A stretch of DNA of 64,000 nt from Melampsora larici-populina 98AG31 (lineage: Eukaryota; Basidiomycota; Pucciniomycetes; Pucciniales; Melampsoraceae): positions 2,205,165 to 2,269,164 of the forward strand of contig NW_006768769.1 of NCBI RefSeq assembly GCF_000204055.1, given 5' to 3'. The notes under the pieces are model-generated. The model saw only the letters and a program-made list of their open reading frames with translations. It did not search any database and was not told the origin of the DNA. The position numbers and the translations under genes are program-made. This document shows positions 46,825 to 59,564 of this stretch, one piece after another. Numbering within the stretch: the first letter of the stretch is position 1; every line of letters starts with the position of its first letter.

Positions 46825-47300
46825 AGGGTCATTAAAAGAAAACTGATGATATATTAAGGAGATGCAGAAAGAACCACAGAAAAGAAAACAAAAAGCCGAT
46901 CAAGATAAGAAGAAATAGAAACACAAAGAGAAAAGAGAGAAAGTGGCGATAAGGAGATCGGGAGAACAGATAAATACACAAGGGGATTGAATGGGGGAGA
47001 TAATAAGGTTTGAAGGAACTGAATTAAAGTTGAAATGCATAGATAATACAATGTAGATCTGGACTACTGTCGTAGACAGGTTTTCGACGAGCTCAGGACG
47101 CCATCCGTCCAGAGATTGGGTGGTAGAAAACCCTTTCTCAGACAGACAGTCCTCGGCCTACGGCCCCCCCCACACCGGGTCAAAACCCGAAAAGGTGAAG
47201 ACCCAAAAACAAGATTGTTTGAATAAGAAAGGAAGAGAGAAAAAGAATTACATAAATAGAGAAATAAATATGAGAAATGAAAACACAAGAAAAGAAAAAT
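46825..47300 (+). repeat. 3' region of DIRS-like element 2 with stem-loop
   Basis: Purine-rich then structured. GGTTTTC (47079-47085) pairs with GAAAACC (47126-47132) around an inner hairpin GGACG/CGTCC (47096-47110). A GGCCTACGGCC hairpin and a run of C follow. Closely similar to 33764-33860. It probably includes the element's 3' terminal repeat, but I could not fix the exact end. Confidence 0.55.
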
Positions 47301-48303
47301 AATTGTTCATAAAAAGAATAAAAGTGAGAAATGAGTATAAAATGAGAAGTGAACAAGTAACCCACACAGAGATGGAGTGATTTCTCTCCGTATCTAGAGA
47401 AACTTTTCTTTTGCGCACACTTCTCGACCAACTGTGTAAACTTCTCCATTGTTTCTCATTTTGATATACCCTTTTGTCCCTTTACAAGTAACATAGCTCG
47501 AGTGGGAGGTTTGGACTTGTGTTGAGTTAGAGCTCGAGGCATACCATTGAGACAGGCAGAAGAGTGCTCAGATCTCCGCATTATTCGAGATTTTGCTCTT
47601 TCATGGATAAGAATGACTCTTAGATATTTTCCGAGGGCTCAGTTTGACAATACCGGCGAAATCATGAGGGACTTAGTTAAGTTAGGGGTTCGTTTGGCTC
47701 AATTATTACTTCACTCGGTGATAGATGTGACGTCTTTGGCTTGCTGAAACACCTGCCTTGAGATTACATCTAGACCTCCATATCAGGTCCGCTCTAGCGC
47801 GAGTTCACTTCCAGTTCAAGGCTTTGTTGTGAGATTTTGCTTTTGTTGATAGGACTCAGGTTGCTTCCTTTTGGCCCGGCCCCTCGTATGATGTTACCGA
47901 GCAGATGGGCTCAGTATGTAGTGGCGAGATCGGTCATGTCATGGACTTCAATCACGAATCAGACCCTGGATCATGATGTCACTTTTGAACCCGTCATTTT
48001 TCCTATCTTGCCTTGAAATATGTGTTGTGCGAAATCCTAAGCGACGTTGTCATCCATCAGCATTGTAAGTTCGACTTTGAGTATAAGATTGTGATCAGCT
48101 CGCGATGCTGAACCTCGCACCCTCCCCAGAGTCATCATCACTCTCACTTCAGTATTTCGTCCATAGATTGTCAATACCCAAATTCGATATCATAGCTTCA
48201 ATTCACATTTGTTTATCTTCTTATCCTTCTTCAACAACCCATCAACTCTCAGCATCAATCAGGTCAAGACCTTCAGTCAGCCGTTTCAGAAAGGAAAAAC
48301 AAC
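47301..48303. other. Intergenic with a decayed coding fragment
   Basis: 47547-47747 is a 66-codon frame (IIRDFALSWIRMTLRYFPRA) that looks like a retroelement relic, but I cannot assign it. Otherwise nothing seen. Confidence 0.35.
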
Positions 48304-48607
48304 ATGTTCACCGCCTATTTCCTCGTAGCCCTTTGCGCCCTCTCCGCCAGTCTCTCTCAGCACATAAAAGGCGACGGCCAACCTCCTAGCATCCCTCCCG
48401 GCAGTCGTGAGTTTCCAATCCTCTTCAATTCCACGAGACTCTATCAGTGTTACCTAATAAATATAAAAAACACATGTTAACAACTCGCTTCACATCTGTA
48501 TAGATTTATGCAGTGTAGCCTGGTTCCCTCCGGGGGCTAATTCAAACAGCAAACCTGGTACCCATAATAGTCAGACACCCTTTGCGATGTCCCTGTCTAT
48601 ATATTAA
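48304..48607 (+). CDS. Candidate small secreted protein
   Basis: Exon 1 (48304-48406) encodes a classic signal peptide, MFTAYFLVALCALSASLS, followed by QHIKGDGQPPSIPPGS and a strong GTGAGT donor. With the acceptor TATAG at 48503 the frame continues (LCSVAWFPPGANSNSKPGTH) to TAA at 48605-48607, giving 68 residues. Plant-associated fungi encode many small secreted proteins of this kind, but no family is recognised. Open reading stretches with cysteines (CTKNGDKIDDSTCFGGY) occur downstream at 48830-48960, so the real gene could be longer with other splicing. Confidence 0.35.
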
Positions 48608-49609
48608 AAGAACCTGATCCAGTGCTGAAGCTTCTCAAATTTCGCGGTCTTCTGTACCACAGTTTGTATAGGCAGAAACTCTACTTTCACCTGTAAAAAA
48701 GCTGCAGTTCTTAAAGACGAGAAACGACTGGCACCCAGTTGAGTGCTTTCCATATCACACAGTAGCTGCTGGAGAGAGAAACCTTCATTGGGTTTTGCTT
48801 CGATATCTGCTCTTTTTACAGAGTATTCAAAGGCTGATTGGTGTTACACCTTCTTCAAAAGAGGCTATCACTTGTACTAAAAATGGCGACAAGATAGACG
48901 ACTCAACCTGTTTCGGAGGTTATCAGCGCTTTGGCGCAGGGTGTAAGTTATGCTTCTCAAAAGTTCAAGCCTCATGGTCTCTTACCCATACGACCCTTTT
49001 CAGTTATCTTTACTAACATATATGTCTATCAACAGTTGAGTGCTCCCAACAATTCCGCATCAGAGAGCCTGTTCAATGCCAAAGCGTGGAAGTCATGCGT
49101 GTGTTGATAATTCTATTTCCAAAAACAACTTGCTCTCACTCATCTTTGAGATCTGGCCTGACTGACATTATCTTGGTATCCTGTTTTGTTGATTAAAGTT
49201 GGTAGTGAATGCCACTGACCAGCCAGCTCTTCTCTTCCAATACCTCCATCCTTGGTCTCTGTTCTGAAATCCATCTTCTCTGCAAAAGGATATGATTTCT
49301 TGCCCTGGCGGTGGAAAGGCGTGGAAAATGAACAATGTGTTGCACACATGTTTTTGTGTTTCCTCGTTCTGAAAACAAATAATAAACATTATGTTCCTGC
49401 AACCTGGCACTGTCTTTGTATTTTCTTTCAAAATCATATCTTTTGGCCAACTCCTTCAACTCTCCTGACATGATGCCAATGTTTTATACAATGTACATGA
49501 TTCACATGCTTCACAAGGAATCATACTCTTAAGCTTTATTAGGCATATTTTTGGCTTGAAAGGCTTTCCAGACCTCAACCACAGGGCGACTTCTAACTGG
49601 GACCAAGTA
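48608..49609. other. Possible further exons, otherwise intergenic
   Basis: Short cysteine-containing open stretches with nearby splice-like sites at about 48670-48740, 48830-48943 and 49036-49110. I could not join them into one convincing model. Confidence 0.25.
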
Positions 49610-50115
49610 CAGTCAAACCCGCGCACATGCATACCCGCGCACATGCATAACCAGCCAAAATGCATAAGTTTTGGTTTCCACGCAGCTGGTGCGGGCCAAT
49701 TTTGTCATTAATTGCATAATTATGTCAAAAACCATAATGCATACTTCTTTTCAAGTCCCCAAAGTCATAATGCATACCTACAAAGCGCCCCAGGATGTGT
49801 TTTTTCCCATTGAACTCTGATCAAATCCTTTGCAAGTAGGATTTTGGCAACATCAGGCAGCAATGAGCCCTCTATGGGGTCAAACCGACCCGTAGTGGTG
49901 TTTTTTTCTGCGTCAAAAAAATATCTTGTCCTTGTACCCGCGCAAAATACAAATGTACTATTGCATAAACTTATACAATTTCAACAAAAACCAGTCATAA
50001 TGCATATTTCAATGCATTTAGGCCTAAATGCATACAAATCTGCATTATGGGGGTTTATGCCTATTTGCATAACCAGTGATAATGCATAGCAAAAGTTGTC
50101 TCCCCAATTTGACTG
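49610..50115. mobile_element. TA-flanked MITE (Tc1/mariner-type target)
   Basis: CAGTCAAA at the left end and TTTGACTG at the right end, each directly flanked by TA (49608-49609 and 50116-50117). Total 506 bp, non-coding. It has a tandem ACCCGCGCACATGCATA near the left end and about ten dispersed copies of ATGCAT or TAATGCAT inside. TA target and short inverted ends fit Tc1/mariner/pogo-derived miniature elements. Confidence 0.75.
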
Positions 50116-51537
50116 TAAGATGGAACCAGGGCACCCTCTTGCCATGTGGTTGTGTAGGATAGGTGGGGGAAGCATGAGGGAGGCTGTATTGCCTTCACCC
50201 ATGCTTGTCACCTAGCCTTTATGTAGCTGGCAAGACCATGTCACATAACATGATTTACCAGCCAATCACACTGGGCACCTATAGGTTGAATTGATTTTAA
50301 AGATGAACAAAATTGCTGTGTAAATGCAGAAAAATTCAGTGAATGCACACGCAGAATAAATGCAGAATCATACCATTTTCAATGATCTTTGTCCTTCAGG
50401 TCAATCATTTTTCAATCGAGAAAATACTACATGCACCAAGTAGCAGTGAGTGAGATGGGTTGTGCAAGCGTGACGTGAAGCTGATTCAGGTGATGAGTGG
50501 GTGGCCAATGTGTGAGTTAAATAGTCTTTGTGTGACCTGTCAGCCAGGCGCTCAGCACCCAAATCAGCTTGGACGATGGTGATCCAAGCTGATTGAGGTC
50601 CTGAGTGTGCGGCTCTTGCAGGACTCAATTAATATGCATGTGATCTTTCAGTCAGGTGTGCACTTTTCTTTGCATGAGTGCTAATCCCTTGCTCGATCTG
50701 CTAACTACCCTCCAAACAAGAGCAAAAAGGTAGCCATTTTGTAAATCCAATCACCCAATGATTCAACTCCCCTTCACAAAGTCTTGTAAGAAAATTGAAG
50801 GTATACCACATTGGTTCCCTCAATGCCTGAGAAGGTACAATCCGCCTGCAAAAGTCACAAAGACAATGGTTCAAACTATCTCAATTGTAAATTTTGTATC
50901 ATCAGCTTCATTGTGGCCATCACTGGACTTGAGTATATCTTGATGGTGATGATGCTTTCTGTGTTGAACCAACCACACAGAAATTGTAATATATGAAACA
51001 AAATGTGCTCAAATGTTAAATTTTTTGGTCATTTCATGTATCTTGCAACACAACTCACTTTTGCTTTGGAAAATTAAATGTATATTGTGACATTCTTTAT
51101 ACTCAATGCTAAAAACACCATCTTTGTCTCCAAGCTTTGAGCCTTGTGTTGGATTGGTTGTGTTATGATTCAATGAGGGTCAAATCTAGAAACTGGTTGA
51201 GATCTACTTGATCACCCAAGAATGTGATTTTTTTGCTTTATTTTTTTGCTTCAATTCAACTCATTTTTTTACAATCTGTCTTTTCTTCAAAATTCAAAAT
51301 CAGTATGTCCTACATTGAAAACAAAAAGGTTGATATGTATATGTAGATCTGAGCAAGAGAAAACGAACAATGATCGTCTTTTTCTTTGAAGGCTGATCAA
51401 GAGAATTGTGAAAAAAAATCGAAAATAAAATAAAAATTGAATACATTGTAAAAAGAAAGAAAAAGATCAAGGAAAACACACACAGAGGAAGATGAGAGAG
51501 AGAGTGAGAAGAGAAAAGAGAGTTTTGGGGATTTGTA
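50116..51537. other. Intergenic
   Basis: No gene. The block AAGCTGATT with GAGTG occurs near 50470 and 50590 with an inverted partner AAATCAGCTT near 50560, perhaps a small decayed foldback. Confidence 0.4.
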
Positions 51538-52975
51538 TCAATTTTCAGGTAATCTAAACACAGTGATCTCTTGTTGTTTAAAATATCTTCGATTCTCTTC
51601 ATCAATCAAAACTAAATTAAGATAATATCTTGTACTAAACTTTTTATTCACATCTCTAAAAGTTGGAGTTAAATCAAATCCACCTAAAAATAATCGAATC
51701 GGTATCGTTTCTCCTCTAACTGGTGCTCCGTCCATAATTTCAAATTTCGTAATCGTTTCAGATTCATTATATTGATTTGGAGCTATGAAGAAAAATCATT
51801 TAGTTTTCTTTCTTTTATGATTGTGGATTTTTCTTTGGATGATGATTAAAGAAAAAAGAAAAGACTGACCTGCTCCTGTTGTTTCACGTCGAATGATTGA
51901 GAGCTCCATATGTTTAATCTTGATACGTACCAACAGGAAATAAATTTTACCAACAATGACATCTTTAAGATGATAACTGTCACACAGAATCAAAATCAAA
52001 ATCAACTTTAATCATTATTCTTCATTTCTAAGTTGAAGAAGTTTAGAAATCTTGTCCAAAATTCAATCACACTTACCGAGATTTATTATATTCAAATTCG
52101 ATATGTAAACAATCTTCAATTCCTACTTCCATCTTAATCGAATTATTACTTTCTGGTGGCATTCTATAAGAATGGACCCATAGATCACGTTCTTTAACCA
52201 CATCTGCCATTCTTCTCGAAACAGTGACTCGAATAAAATATCTAATAAACAAAGAACACACTTGATCAGAATCGAAAATCAACCTTCAAATTCTTCAATC
52301 TATCTTGAAGTATGTAACATTTTGTTTGTCTTTACCTAAGTTTCACATTAATCCCTTGATAAGATTCATATTGTTTTTCTACATTTTTAAACTCAAAATC
52401 ATAAGTTTGAATTGATTTTAATTCACCTGGTGCTGCTAATTCATGTGTTAAAGTATGAAATTCGAAATGGTTTCCTCTATCATAAAATAATTCTAATGAG
52501 AGTAGAATGATTTTTAATATATATGTATATATTTCAATCGATAGGTTTCAAAACTGAAGTTAGATGAAGGAACTCTTTTGAGTGACTATGTCATGATGTA
52601 TTTGTGATTTTTTGTCATGTTTTTTTGGGGGGGGTGAGAGGGTGGAATGTTTTTTTTTCAATGATGACTTACCTATTGATCCAACGAATTCGATTTTAAT
52701 TCCTTCATGTTTAATACCCTTACCATCACGTACTCTAATGACTACCTATATAAGATAACCCAACCAAAGTAAGTAATCAAGTGATCAAGACATGTTGAAA
52801 AGTCAAATGAATGAATCAAACTTACTTGACCAAGTACACCTTCACCATCTAGATAAACTGGACACCTTTCTTTTCTTTCTTTATCTACTTTAACTTGTAC
52901 TGATTTTCGATCATCTTCACCTTCTAGTCTAATTTCAGTTTCGATCGTAGGTTGAAATCCTAACCAAGAAGACAT
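51538..52975 (-). CDS. VPS26: Vacuolar protein sorting-associated protein 26 (retromer)
   Basis: Six exons on the minus strand: 52975-52826, 52745-52673, 52492-52336, 52241-52077, 51976-51870 and 51782-51538. All introns are GT-AG and in phase, giving 298 residues from MSSWLGFQPT to FRLPEN. The arrestin-like fold is recognisable from highly conserved blocks: NNSIKMEVGIEDCLHIEFEY, YHLKDVIVGKIYFLLVRIKI, FEIMDGAPVRGETIPIRLFL, and FRDVNKKFSTRYYLNLVLID followed by EENRRYFKQQEI. VPS26 joins VPS35 and VPS29 in the retromer core, which recycles sorting receptors from endosomes to the Golgi. It is shorter than the human protein because the C-terminal tail is missing. It shares a 351-bp upstream region with the divergent ArfGAP gene. 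Confidence 0.96.
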
Positions 52976-53326
52976 TTAATTTGTTTAAGTTCAAAGTTAT
53001 TCTGATCTTTCTTTTTGGGTGTTTTATTTGATTTGGTATTAATGGTTGAGGTGGTCGAAATGGGTTGAGATGGGGTTCAAAGTGTGATCGATGAGACTAT
53101 CACCACCTCTCTTGTCAATCTGAATCAGGTGGAGAGACTCAACCCTGCTCAAACCCATAACCCGCTGACTCATTCCAACCCATAAATGATTATGTAAACT
53201 AAGTTGATCGCGAACTTCATTTACCATGAGACTCAGTTCACCTTTCTTTCTTCTCTTCAAATCAACTCTCAACATCAATCAATCACCATCATCATTAACT
53301 TCTAAATCAAATCAAATCACCAAGTC
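52976..53326. promoter_or_regulatory. Shared divergent promoter region
   Basis: The only DNA between the VPS26 start codon (minus) and the ArfGAP start codon (plus). Pyrimidine- and CATC-rich near the ArfGAP ATG. Both genes act in membrane traffic, so co-expression would be sensible, but that is an inference. Confidence 0.6.
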
Positions 53327-55086
53327 ATGGCAACTAGAAGTGCAAGAGACAATAAAGCTCTCAATGCTCGTCATGCAGAAACTTTAAAAGCAATGTTAAG
53401 ATTACCTGAAAACAAAACGTGTGCGGATTGTAAAAGAAATGGTAAAGCTCTGATCTAATCTATTCCTTTCTAAAATAGAAACATAATCAGAAAAAGAAAA
53501 AGAAAAAGAGAGACGTTGAAGACCTTTTGAATGAATTGACGATTTGTTTTGGTTGGTTTTCTTTAGATCCTAGATGGGCTTCTACCAATTTAGGTTGTTT
53601 TATGTGTATTAGATGTAGTGGTATACATAGAAGTATGGGAGTTCATATCACCAGAAGTAAGTTAACTTCATTTATTTAACCTTCAAAATTCACATCCTCA
53701 AATACTTTTCCCCCCCAAAAAGAAACCCAAAATGACATTCATCAATTAATCGTTTTTTGGTTTTGCTTTTGCTTTTGGGATCTTTTTCTTTTTCAAATTA
53801 GTCAAGTCTATAGATTTAGATACTTGGACACCAGAACAAGTTTCAAATGTACAAAGATGGGGTAATCGAAAAGCTAATGCTTATTGGGAAGCTCATCTTA
53901 GACCTGGTCATATGCCACCAGATCAGTTGAGTTTTCGAATCTCTCAAACCAACCCAATCTTCAAACCTCTCTTTTTCTTTAATGTTCTTGAAGATTAATC
54001 AATTCTAACTTATCTTTGAGTAGGACTGATATTCATTTTGTGTTTTCTTTAGTAAAATTGAAAGTTTTATTAGAAGTAAATATGAAAGTAAACGTTGGGT
54101 GATGTCAGGTCCGATGCCGGAACCTGAAACATTAGATACAGAAAATGATGAAGTGAAGTTTTTTTTAATTCCAATTCCATATCCTTTCCTTTCCGAACCA
54201 ATCTAGCTCTATACTTACATTGTAGGAATTGATGGATTTCATGTAGGTGACCGTCTCACCTACGGTCTCAACTCCTTCTGAAGCACCTCGTCGACCATCT
54301 GCGACACTAGGAAAAGCGACTGCTGCACCACCTACAGTCACCACCATCAATTTACTCGATGCACCTCCGTCTTCAAATTCAGGAGTCACCAAACCCACTT
54401 CCAATGTGATCAATCCATCAATGACGACCAAACCGAGTACTGAAACTACTAGCACCACTAATCCTAATAATGGAGGAGGATTATTCGATTTAGATTTCTC
54501 ACCCAATGCATCAGCAGCAGCCATGACAGCAACCGCTCCAGCTGCAAGAAAAGATGTCAAAAATGATATTCTTTCATTGTTTGCTACTAAATCGCCTACT
54601 AATTTTCAATCTAATTCGATTCATCAAACTTCTAACTTGAACGATCTCAATGGATTCAATCATCAATTCGGTAATTTGAACGTTTCTAATCCGAGTTCTC
54701 AACCTTGGTCTCAAACTGGTAATCTTGGTAATCAAATCTCATCTTCTAATGGGTTTCCTATGATGAATAACAATCAAGTGAGTTTTTTCGATTTGGTAAC
54801 TTTTTTGAAAAAGGCTTGGGTGGTTAGTCAATTCTATATACAAAGATCTTAATAATGTGTTCTTTTTGTTTGGAAAATCTAGACTACTTCTACATTCAAT
54901 CAAACTAACACTAACACTAATAACAACAACAATAGCAGTAATCTATTTGATACTCTTTCAGATCCATGGTCAAGTAATAATCAATCTAATCAAAATGATG
55001 GGTTTGGTAATTTCTCAGTTGCAAGTAAACCTAATCATAATAGTAGTAGCAATGGAAAAGATGCATTTTCAGATATCTGGAATTAA
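53327..55086 (+). CDS. Arf GTPase-activating protein (SMAP/Age2 type)
   Basis: Six exons: 53327-53441, 53567-53656, 53802-53925, 54053-54152, 54247-54777 and 54883-55086, giving 387 residues. The N-terminal ArfGAP domain has the zinc finger C-x2-C-x16-C-x2-C (CADC ... CIRC) and the catalytic arginine in [12 protein letters not shown], followed by the family's [18 protein letters not shown] and NAYWEAHLR blocks. The rest is low-complexity Ser/Thr/Asn/Pro sequence ending FSDIWN, like the DLW-type tails of SMAP relatives. It would stimulate GTP hydrolysis by Arf at Golgi or endosomal membranes. The boundary of exon 4/5 (GTGAAG donor, TGTAG acceptor) is the least certain. Confidence 0.93.
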
Positions 55087-57460
55087 ATCATTTGGTTTCC
55101 ATTTTTTTAAAAATTTTAAGAATGTCTTTTGTTTATTTTACAATCTTTGATAAAGTTGATTTATGATTGTTATTTTGTTTTCTTTTTTTTTGGTGTATTA
55201 ATATAAGACTAAGACTGGATTTTTTTCCTTACTCTCATTTTTCTTTTTTACATTACATATTTAACTTTTTTTTCATAAGTCTGATACTGGTTTTTTGTTG
55301 TTAGAGGCAATTTGATGTTTATATATTATTATTTTTCAAGAATGAGTGTTGAAATTGAGATGTGAAGACTGAATTCAATTAAGTAGTGTATGAGAAGAGC
55401 CTAGGAGGAAGGAAGTAGTGAGGGAGATGAGAGAGTGAACTGAGTAAAGCTCTGTTGATCAGATAAGATTGATCTCTACTGTAGCCTATCCAGAAAATGA
55501 TGTGATTTCTCTGACTGCTAAGTTCATCTGTCAAGGCTATTAAAGGTTTTCAAACATCTGGTACTCAAGCATCTAGATTAGAAATGTTTGACATCAGACT
55601 GTCAGCTTTCAAAACTTGTTGGTTGATTGGAATGAGCTAAGGGCCCAGGGGGGTCAGATTTATATTATGATTTGTTCATACTTTTACATGCCTTATCATT
55701 CCTTTTTCTTTAAAAAAAATGGTGTCTTCAGTCATATCATTACTGCTTATGGCATCTGGCACTGGCAACACAAAACCCACTGTGCAGCATTCTGTGGTTT
55801 GACTTGCCTGAACAGCCAACAGTGTGATTCATTGCATTTGAGCTGAGTCACTGCAGCAGTGTCTTGGAGAAAAAAAATCAATGAGCCAGTTTCAAGTTCA
55901 ACTCAGTTGGAAACCCTCCTTTTCAGGTATGCCTTGCGGGTAAAAAGCAAAAAGAAATCACCAAAAATACTCTCTCAGAATAGTGCTCAAGGCTAGTACA
56001 TAGGATTGATACACAAATAGAACCAAGTGAGATTTGAAAACATCAATTTGAGTTGAAAATGTTACAAAGATAAGCAAAAGGGAGTGAGTACCATGACCAC
56101 CCATCTAGTGCAACAGAAATTGCATGACCATCTGAGTGATTAATCATATATATATTGCACCATCTTCACATGTTGAGATTTGATTTGATTTGATTTCCCT
56201 CAATTACAATACTCTTATAATTTACAGTTGTACTCTTTTTTTGATGATCAAGATATTTCCAAGATTTTCATTCAACTCAGCCAAGGATTTGATGTGTTTT
56301 GCTTTATATTACCGCCAGAAACTGGACAATGTTTGCTGACCATTTAAAATCTGTTTTACTACCTCCCATGTTCATCAGTAGAAGCTTTTTACTTGATTGG
56401 ATCTTTAAACATTTTAATGTAGTAAAAGTTATGATTTATGCTCTATTAACAATAAGGAAAGGATTTGCAATAGATCAACCATCCCGCATGCTCAAAAGCT
56501 AGTCTAATGTTATATATGGGGGTACCATTGAGCAGTTTCCAGTGCACCAAACTTGGCACACTTGCCACCTGAGTGGTAGCACTGAAATGATTGTAGTATT
56601 TTGTTGGCTGATGTTGCAGAATACCCCTGATACCAAGGCATGGCTTGATTGGCTTGGAAAAAAAGGCTACTTGCACTCTTCAGTAATATAAATTTCACAA
56701 CACCTCAAGAATGCATATTTACCACCTTTGGTACTCGAGCTATTAAGTAGCCACACTGATATAGAATCCTCATAGTTTTCAAATCAGGTACAATGTGATG
56801 CTAAGAAGTACGATACAAGGTTAAATTAATGTGACACTTGAAGAAGCCAAACTTTTGGTGAGTTGGTCTACATAGTTGGACAAGATTAATTGAATTGATG
56901 CACACTGATGGATCTGCAATAGTCCTCTTACTGTGAGGAGTCTTGAGCAATTAGGACATCATTTCGGCATGTCCCTGTGGAGTCCATAAGGGTTCTTAAC
57001 ATCGCATGCAACCGCCTCAAATCCACAAAACATGCCTGAGATTTCGATCTCAACTGATTCAATATTCAAGTACAAGCCGTTGATCCAAGGTTTTCCGCCT
57101 AAATTGAACTGCTCTGTTGTGTCCTCTTTTTTGACCCGCTATATCTGAAAATTGGTGGTGGTGGTCTGATGGTGATCCCTCATGACAAGATGACCATTGT
57201 GGATGCACTAAGAGAACAAACCAAGGATAGATACATACATAATCGCACTGTAAAATTAGACTTGCAAGAATTGGGTTAAGGACTGATGTAAACACCATGC
57301 TCCCTAAGAGGGTTCACTGTAGGTCGGTCTGCCATAGCATATCTAGCGCCCTGCAAACACTCGTGAGTGCTTATCCCACAACCTGATGTATGCCGGTTCA
57401 TTGAGCGAAATGGCGAATTCTAGTAGGCGCACTCATCATGCTGAGCTCTTCTTACTTCCA
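55087..57460. other. Intergenic, nothing recognised
   Basis: About 2.4 kb between the 3' ends of the ArfGAP and the SHG1-domain gene. Short frames only, with no conserved motif. Confidence 0.5.
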
Positions 57461-59102
57461 TCAATCAGAGTTTTTATTGGAAGGAGGATGAGATTCATCC
57501 TGAGGTCTATTTGAAGCAGATATAGCACTAGAAAGGGAAGCGCCATCAATATCCGATGATACAACCGATTGGGCTTTATCTTCATCTGCAGCTTCTTCAC
57601 CTTCTTGCTCAGGTGGAGGTCCAAGAGATCGTAAGAATTCGGTCACTGCGCTGTCTACTGAGTGTCCATCGATAGCACAATCTGAGGCCGAGGGTTGAGG
57701 AGGAATACGAGGCGTGAGTTTAGAAGATGGCTTGGATAGGTTGATTGTCAGTTTACTACGCGTTGAATTTGATTCTGCTGCTAATTTTCGTTTGTGTAAG
57801 GCTGCGCATAGATCATCATCGACATCACCATCATCCTTTCCATCATCTTGTTCTGGTAGGGAAACAGTAGTTGACTTGGCTGTTAGGGCACTAGATGAAG
57901 CTGGCTTTTCCGGGGCTAAGGATGAGCTGGTCGGAATAATTCGGTTTAAAGCCGCAGAGCTTTCTGATGGCTGCACTTCTGCTGGACTATCGGTAAGACT
58001 TGACGAAGGTAATGGAGCACCATCCAAATTAGTCGAAGCAGAAGCTTGATCAGATTGATCCATAGATTCACGACGTGCAGAGGCCATAAGAAGTTCCAGA
58101 GCTTGCCGTACGGATCCGGGTCTAGGAGCACACGTAGCGCTGTTATTGCTGCTGACAGCATCTCCATCGTAACCATTTGAGGTTACAATTGGCGGCACAG
58201 AAGAATGCGGCGCTGCAGATGAAAGCGAAGGTCGAGTTGAGCTATCTCTTCCTTCACCTGGCGACTTTTCTGGTGAAGAGCAAGGTCCCTCGCGCTCTAG
58301 ATCTTGGGTGTTCGACCCTTTAGCTTCGTCAGCGTCTGTTAAATTGTTACTGTTGAGCGGCATCCCATCTAAATCACTTGACTGATCGAGACCGAGTTGA
58401 ACATTTTGCGAAGTCTCGTGTGCGTTTGAATTCTCCTCCACTGGCTCAGAGTTTGGGATCGAATTAGGGGACTCTTTTTCAACTTTTGAGATGGTAACCG
58501 TCTTGGAAGGTTCTTCTTGAGATTGAGAGACTCTTCTTCGTTTTGTAGGAGGCCTGAATTCATCTAACACGTCATAGAGTTTGTATTTAATTGCCTCACG
58601 GTCCACAAAACGAGCTTCCATATCGGACATGGTTCGATCGTACAAAGAATGTCTATGTTTTTATTGAAGAGCATCAGTACCTTGATCATGGAGAAAGAAA
58701 GTCTAGATAAATATAAAATCGAACAGTTTCAATGATCCTGATATACCTTTCAATTTCCTGTAGTACATCCTCATGTCTTTCCTTAGTAGCGCTAAGTCCA
58801 ATTTTGAAATCGTTTGAAGTTCTTCTTGAGTTACTTCCTAATCTGCTAACATGATCATTTTTCAGTCGTCTTGCATCATAGGCTAGTTTATCTAAAACGA
58901 TATCTTCTAGTTTCTTTTCAAAAGTCGATTTCAATTCTGAGCTTTGAAACTCTTTGATTAAATCTCGACGTAAGGTATCTAATAAGCCTTGACGACGGAA
59001 TCGATCTACTAGATCTTCTGGTGTAATTTGATTTGGTTCATTGACTTGATCTTGATCGGTGAACTTGACAAGGTTGGTGTTGTTGTTGTTGAGGACGGAC
59101 AT
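57461..59102 (-). CDS. SHG1-domain protein (putative COMPASS/Set1 complex subunit)
   Basis: Two exons: 59102-58747 and 58652-57461, joined in phase across a 94-bp intron, giving 515 residues. Residues about 28-85 (LVDRFRRQGLLDTLRRDLIK through LEDIVLDKLAYDARRL) match the short helical domain shared by yeast Shg1 and BOD1 proteins. Members associate with the Set1/COMPASS histone H3K4 methyltransferase. A basic patch, PPTKRRRV, could act as a nuclear localisation signal. The remainder is Ser/Pro/Asp-rich and probably disordered, with a conserved-looking DDDLCAALHKRKLA block. The family assignment rests on the N-terminal domain only. Confidence 0.75.
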
Positions 59103-59564
59103 TTTAAGTATATACGAAGTTTCAATTTTGAAACCTCTTCAGTCAAAGCATCATCGAACTGTCACATACCTTGACACTCGTTAAGCACACGTTGGTGACA
59201 TCTTCACTTCCATTCCCTCAAGAACGGTTTGTACAATGCTGTCTGTTGTCTTCATGACTTTTTATGTTAGTCACATTTACTCACACGCAACAGGTTCCTC
59301 TCTCTTTCTCTCTCGGTTCGCTCTCAATCTCAATTATATGAATGATGTCAAATTGCTTCATTACATGCAAAGGAAAAATTACAAATCAGAAAGAAACCAA
59401 ATAGAGAAAAACGAAAACGAGAAAGAGAAAGAGAAAAACGAGAAGGGTAGGAAAAATAGGAAACATCAGGCCGAAGTGTAGAAAATTATGTTTAACATTT
59501 TGTTGGCTCGATTTATTCAAAAAACGATTTCTATTAAGCAATTCTTTGTGTCGAGTGAATCTGA
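59103..59564. promoter_or_regulatory. Intergenic, promoter of the SHG1-domain gene
   Basis: 462 bp between two minus-strand genes. Contains a TCTCTCTTTCTCTCTC run near 59300 and a GA-rich run near 59400-59460 on the plus strand. Confidence 0.4.

Noticed and set aside
47547..47747. 66-codon plus-strand gene
   Set aside because: No recognisable domain and flanking frames are broken. At best a retroelement relic.
54165..54560. 131-codon minus-strand frame
   Set aside because: Antisense shadow of the low-complexity ArfGAP exon 5.
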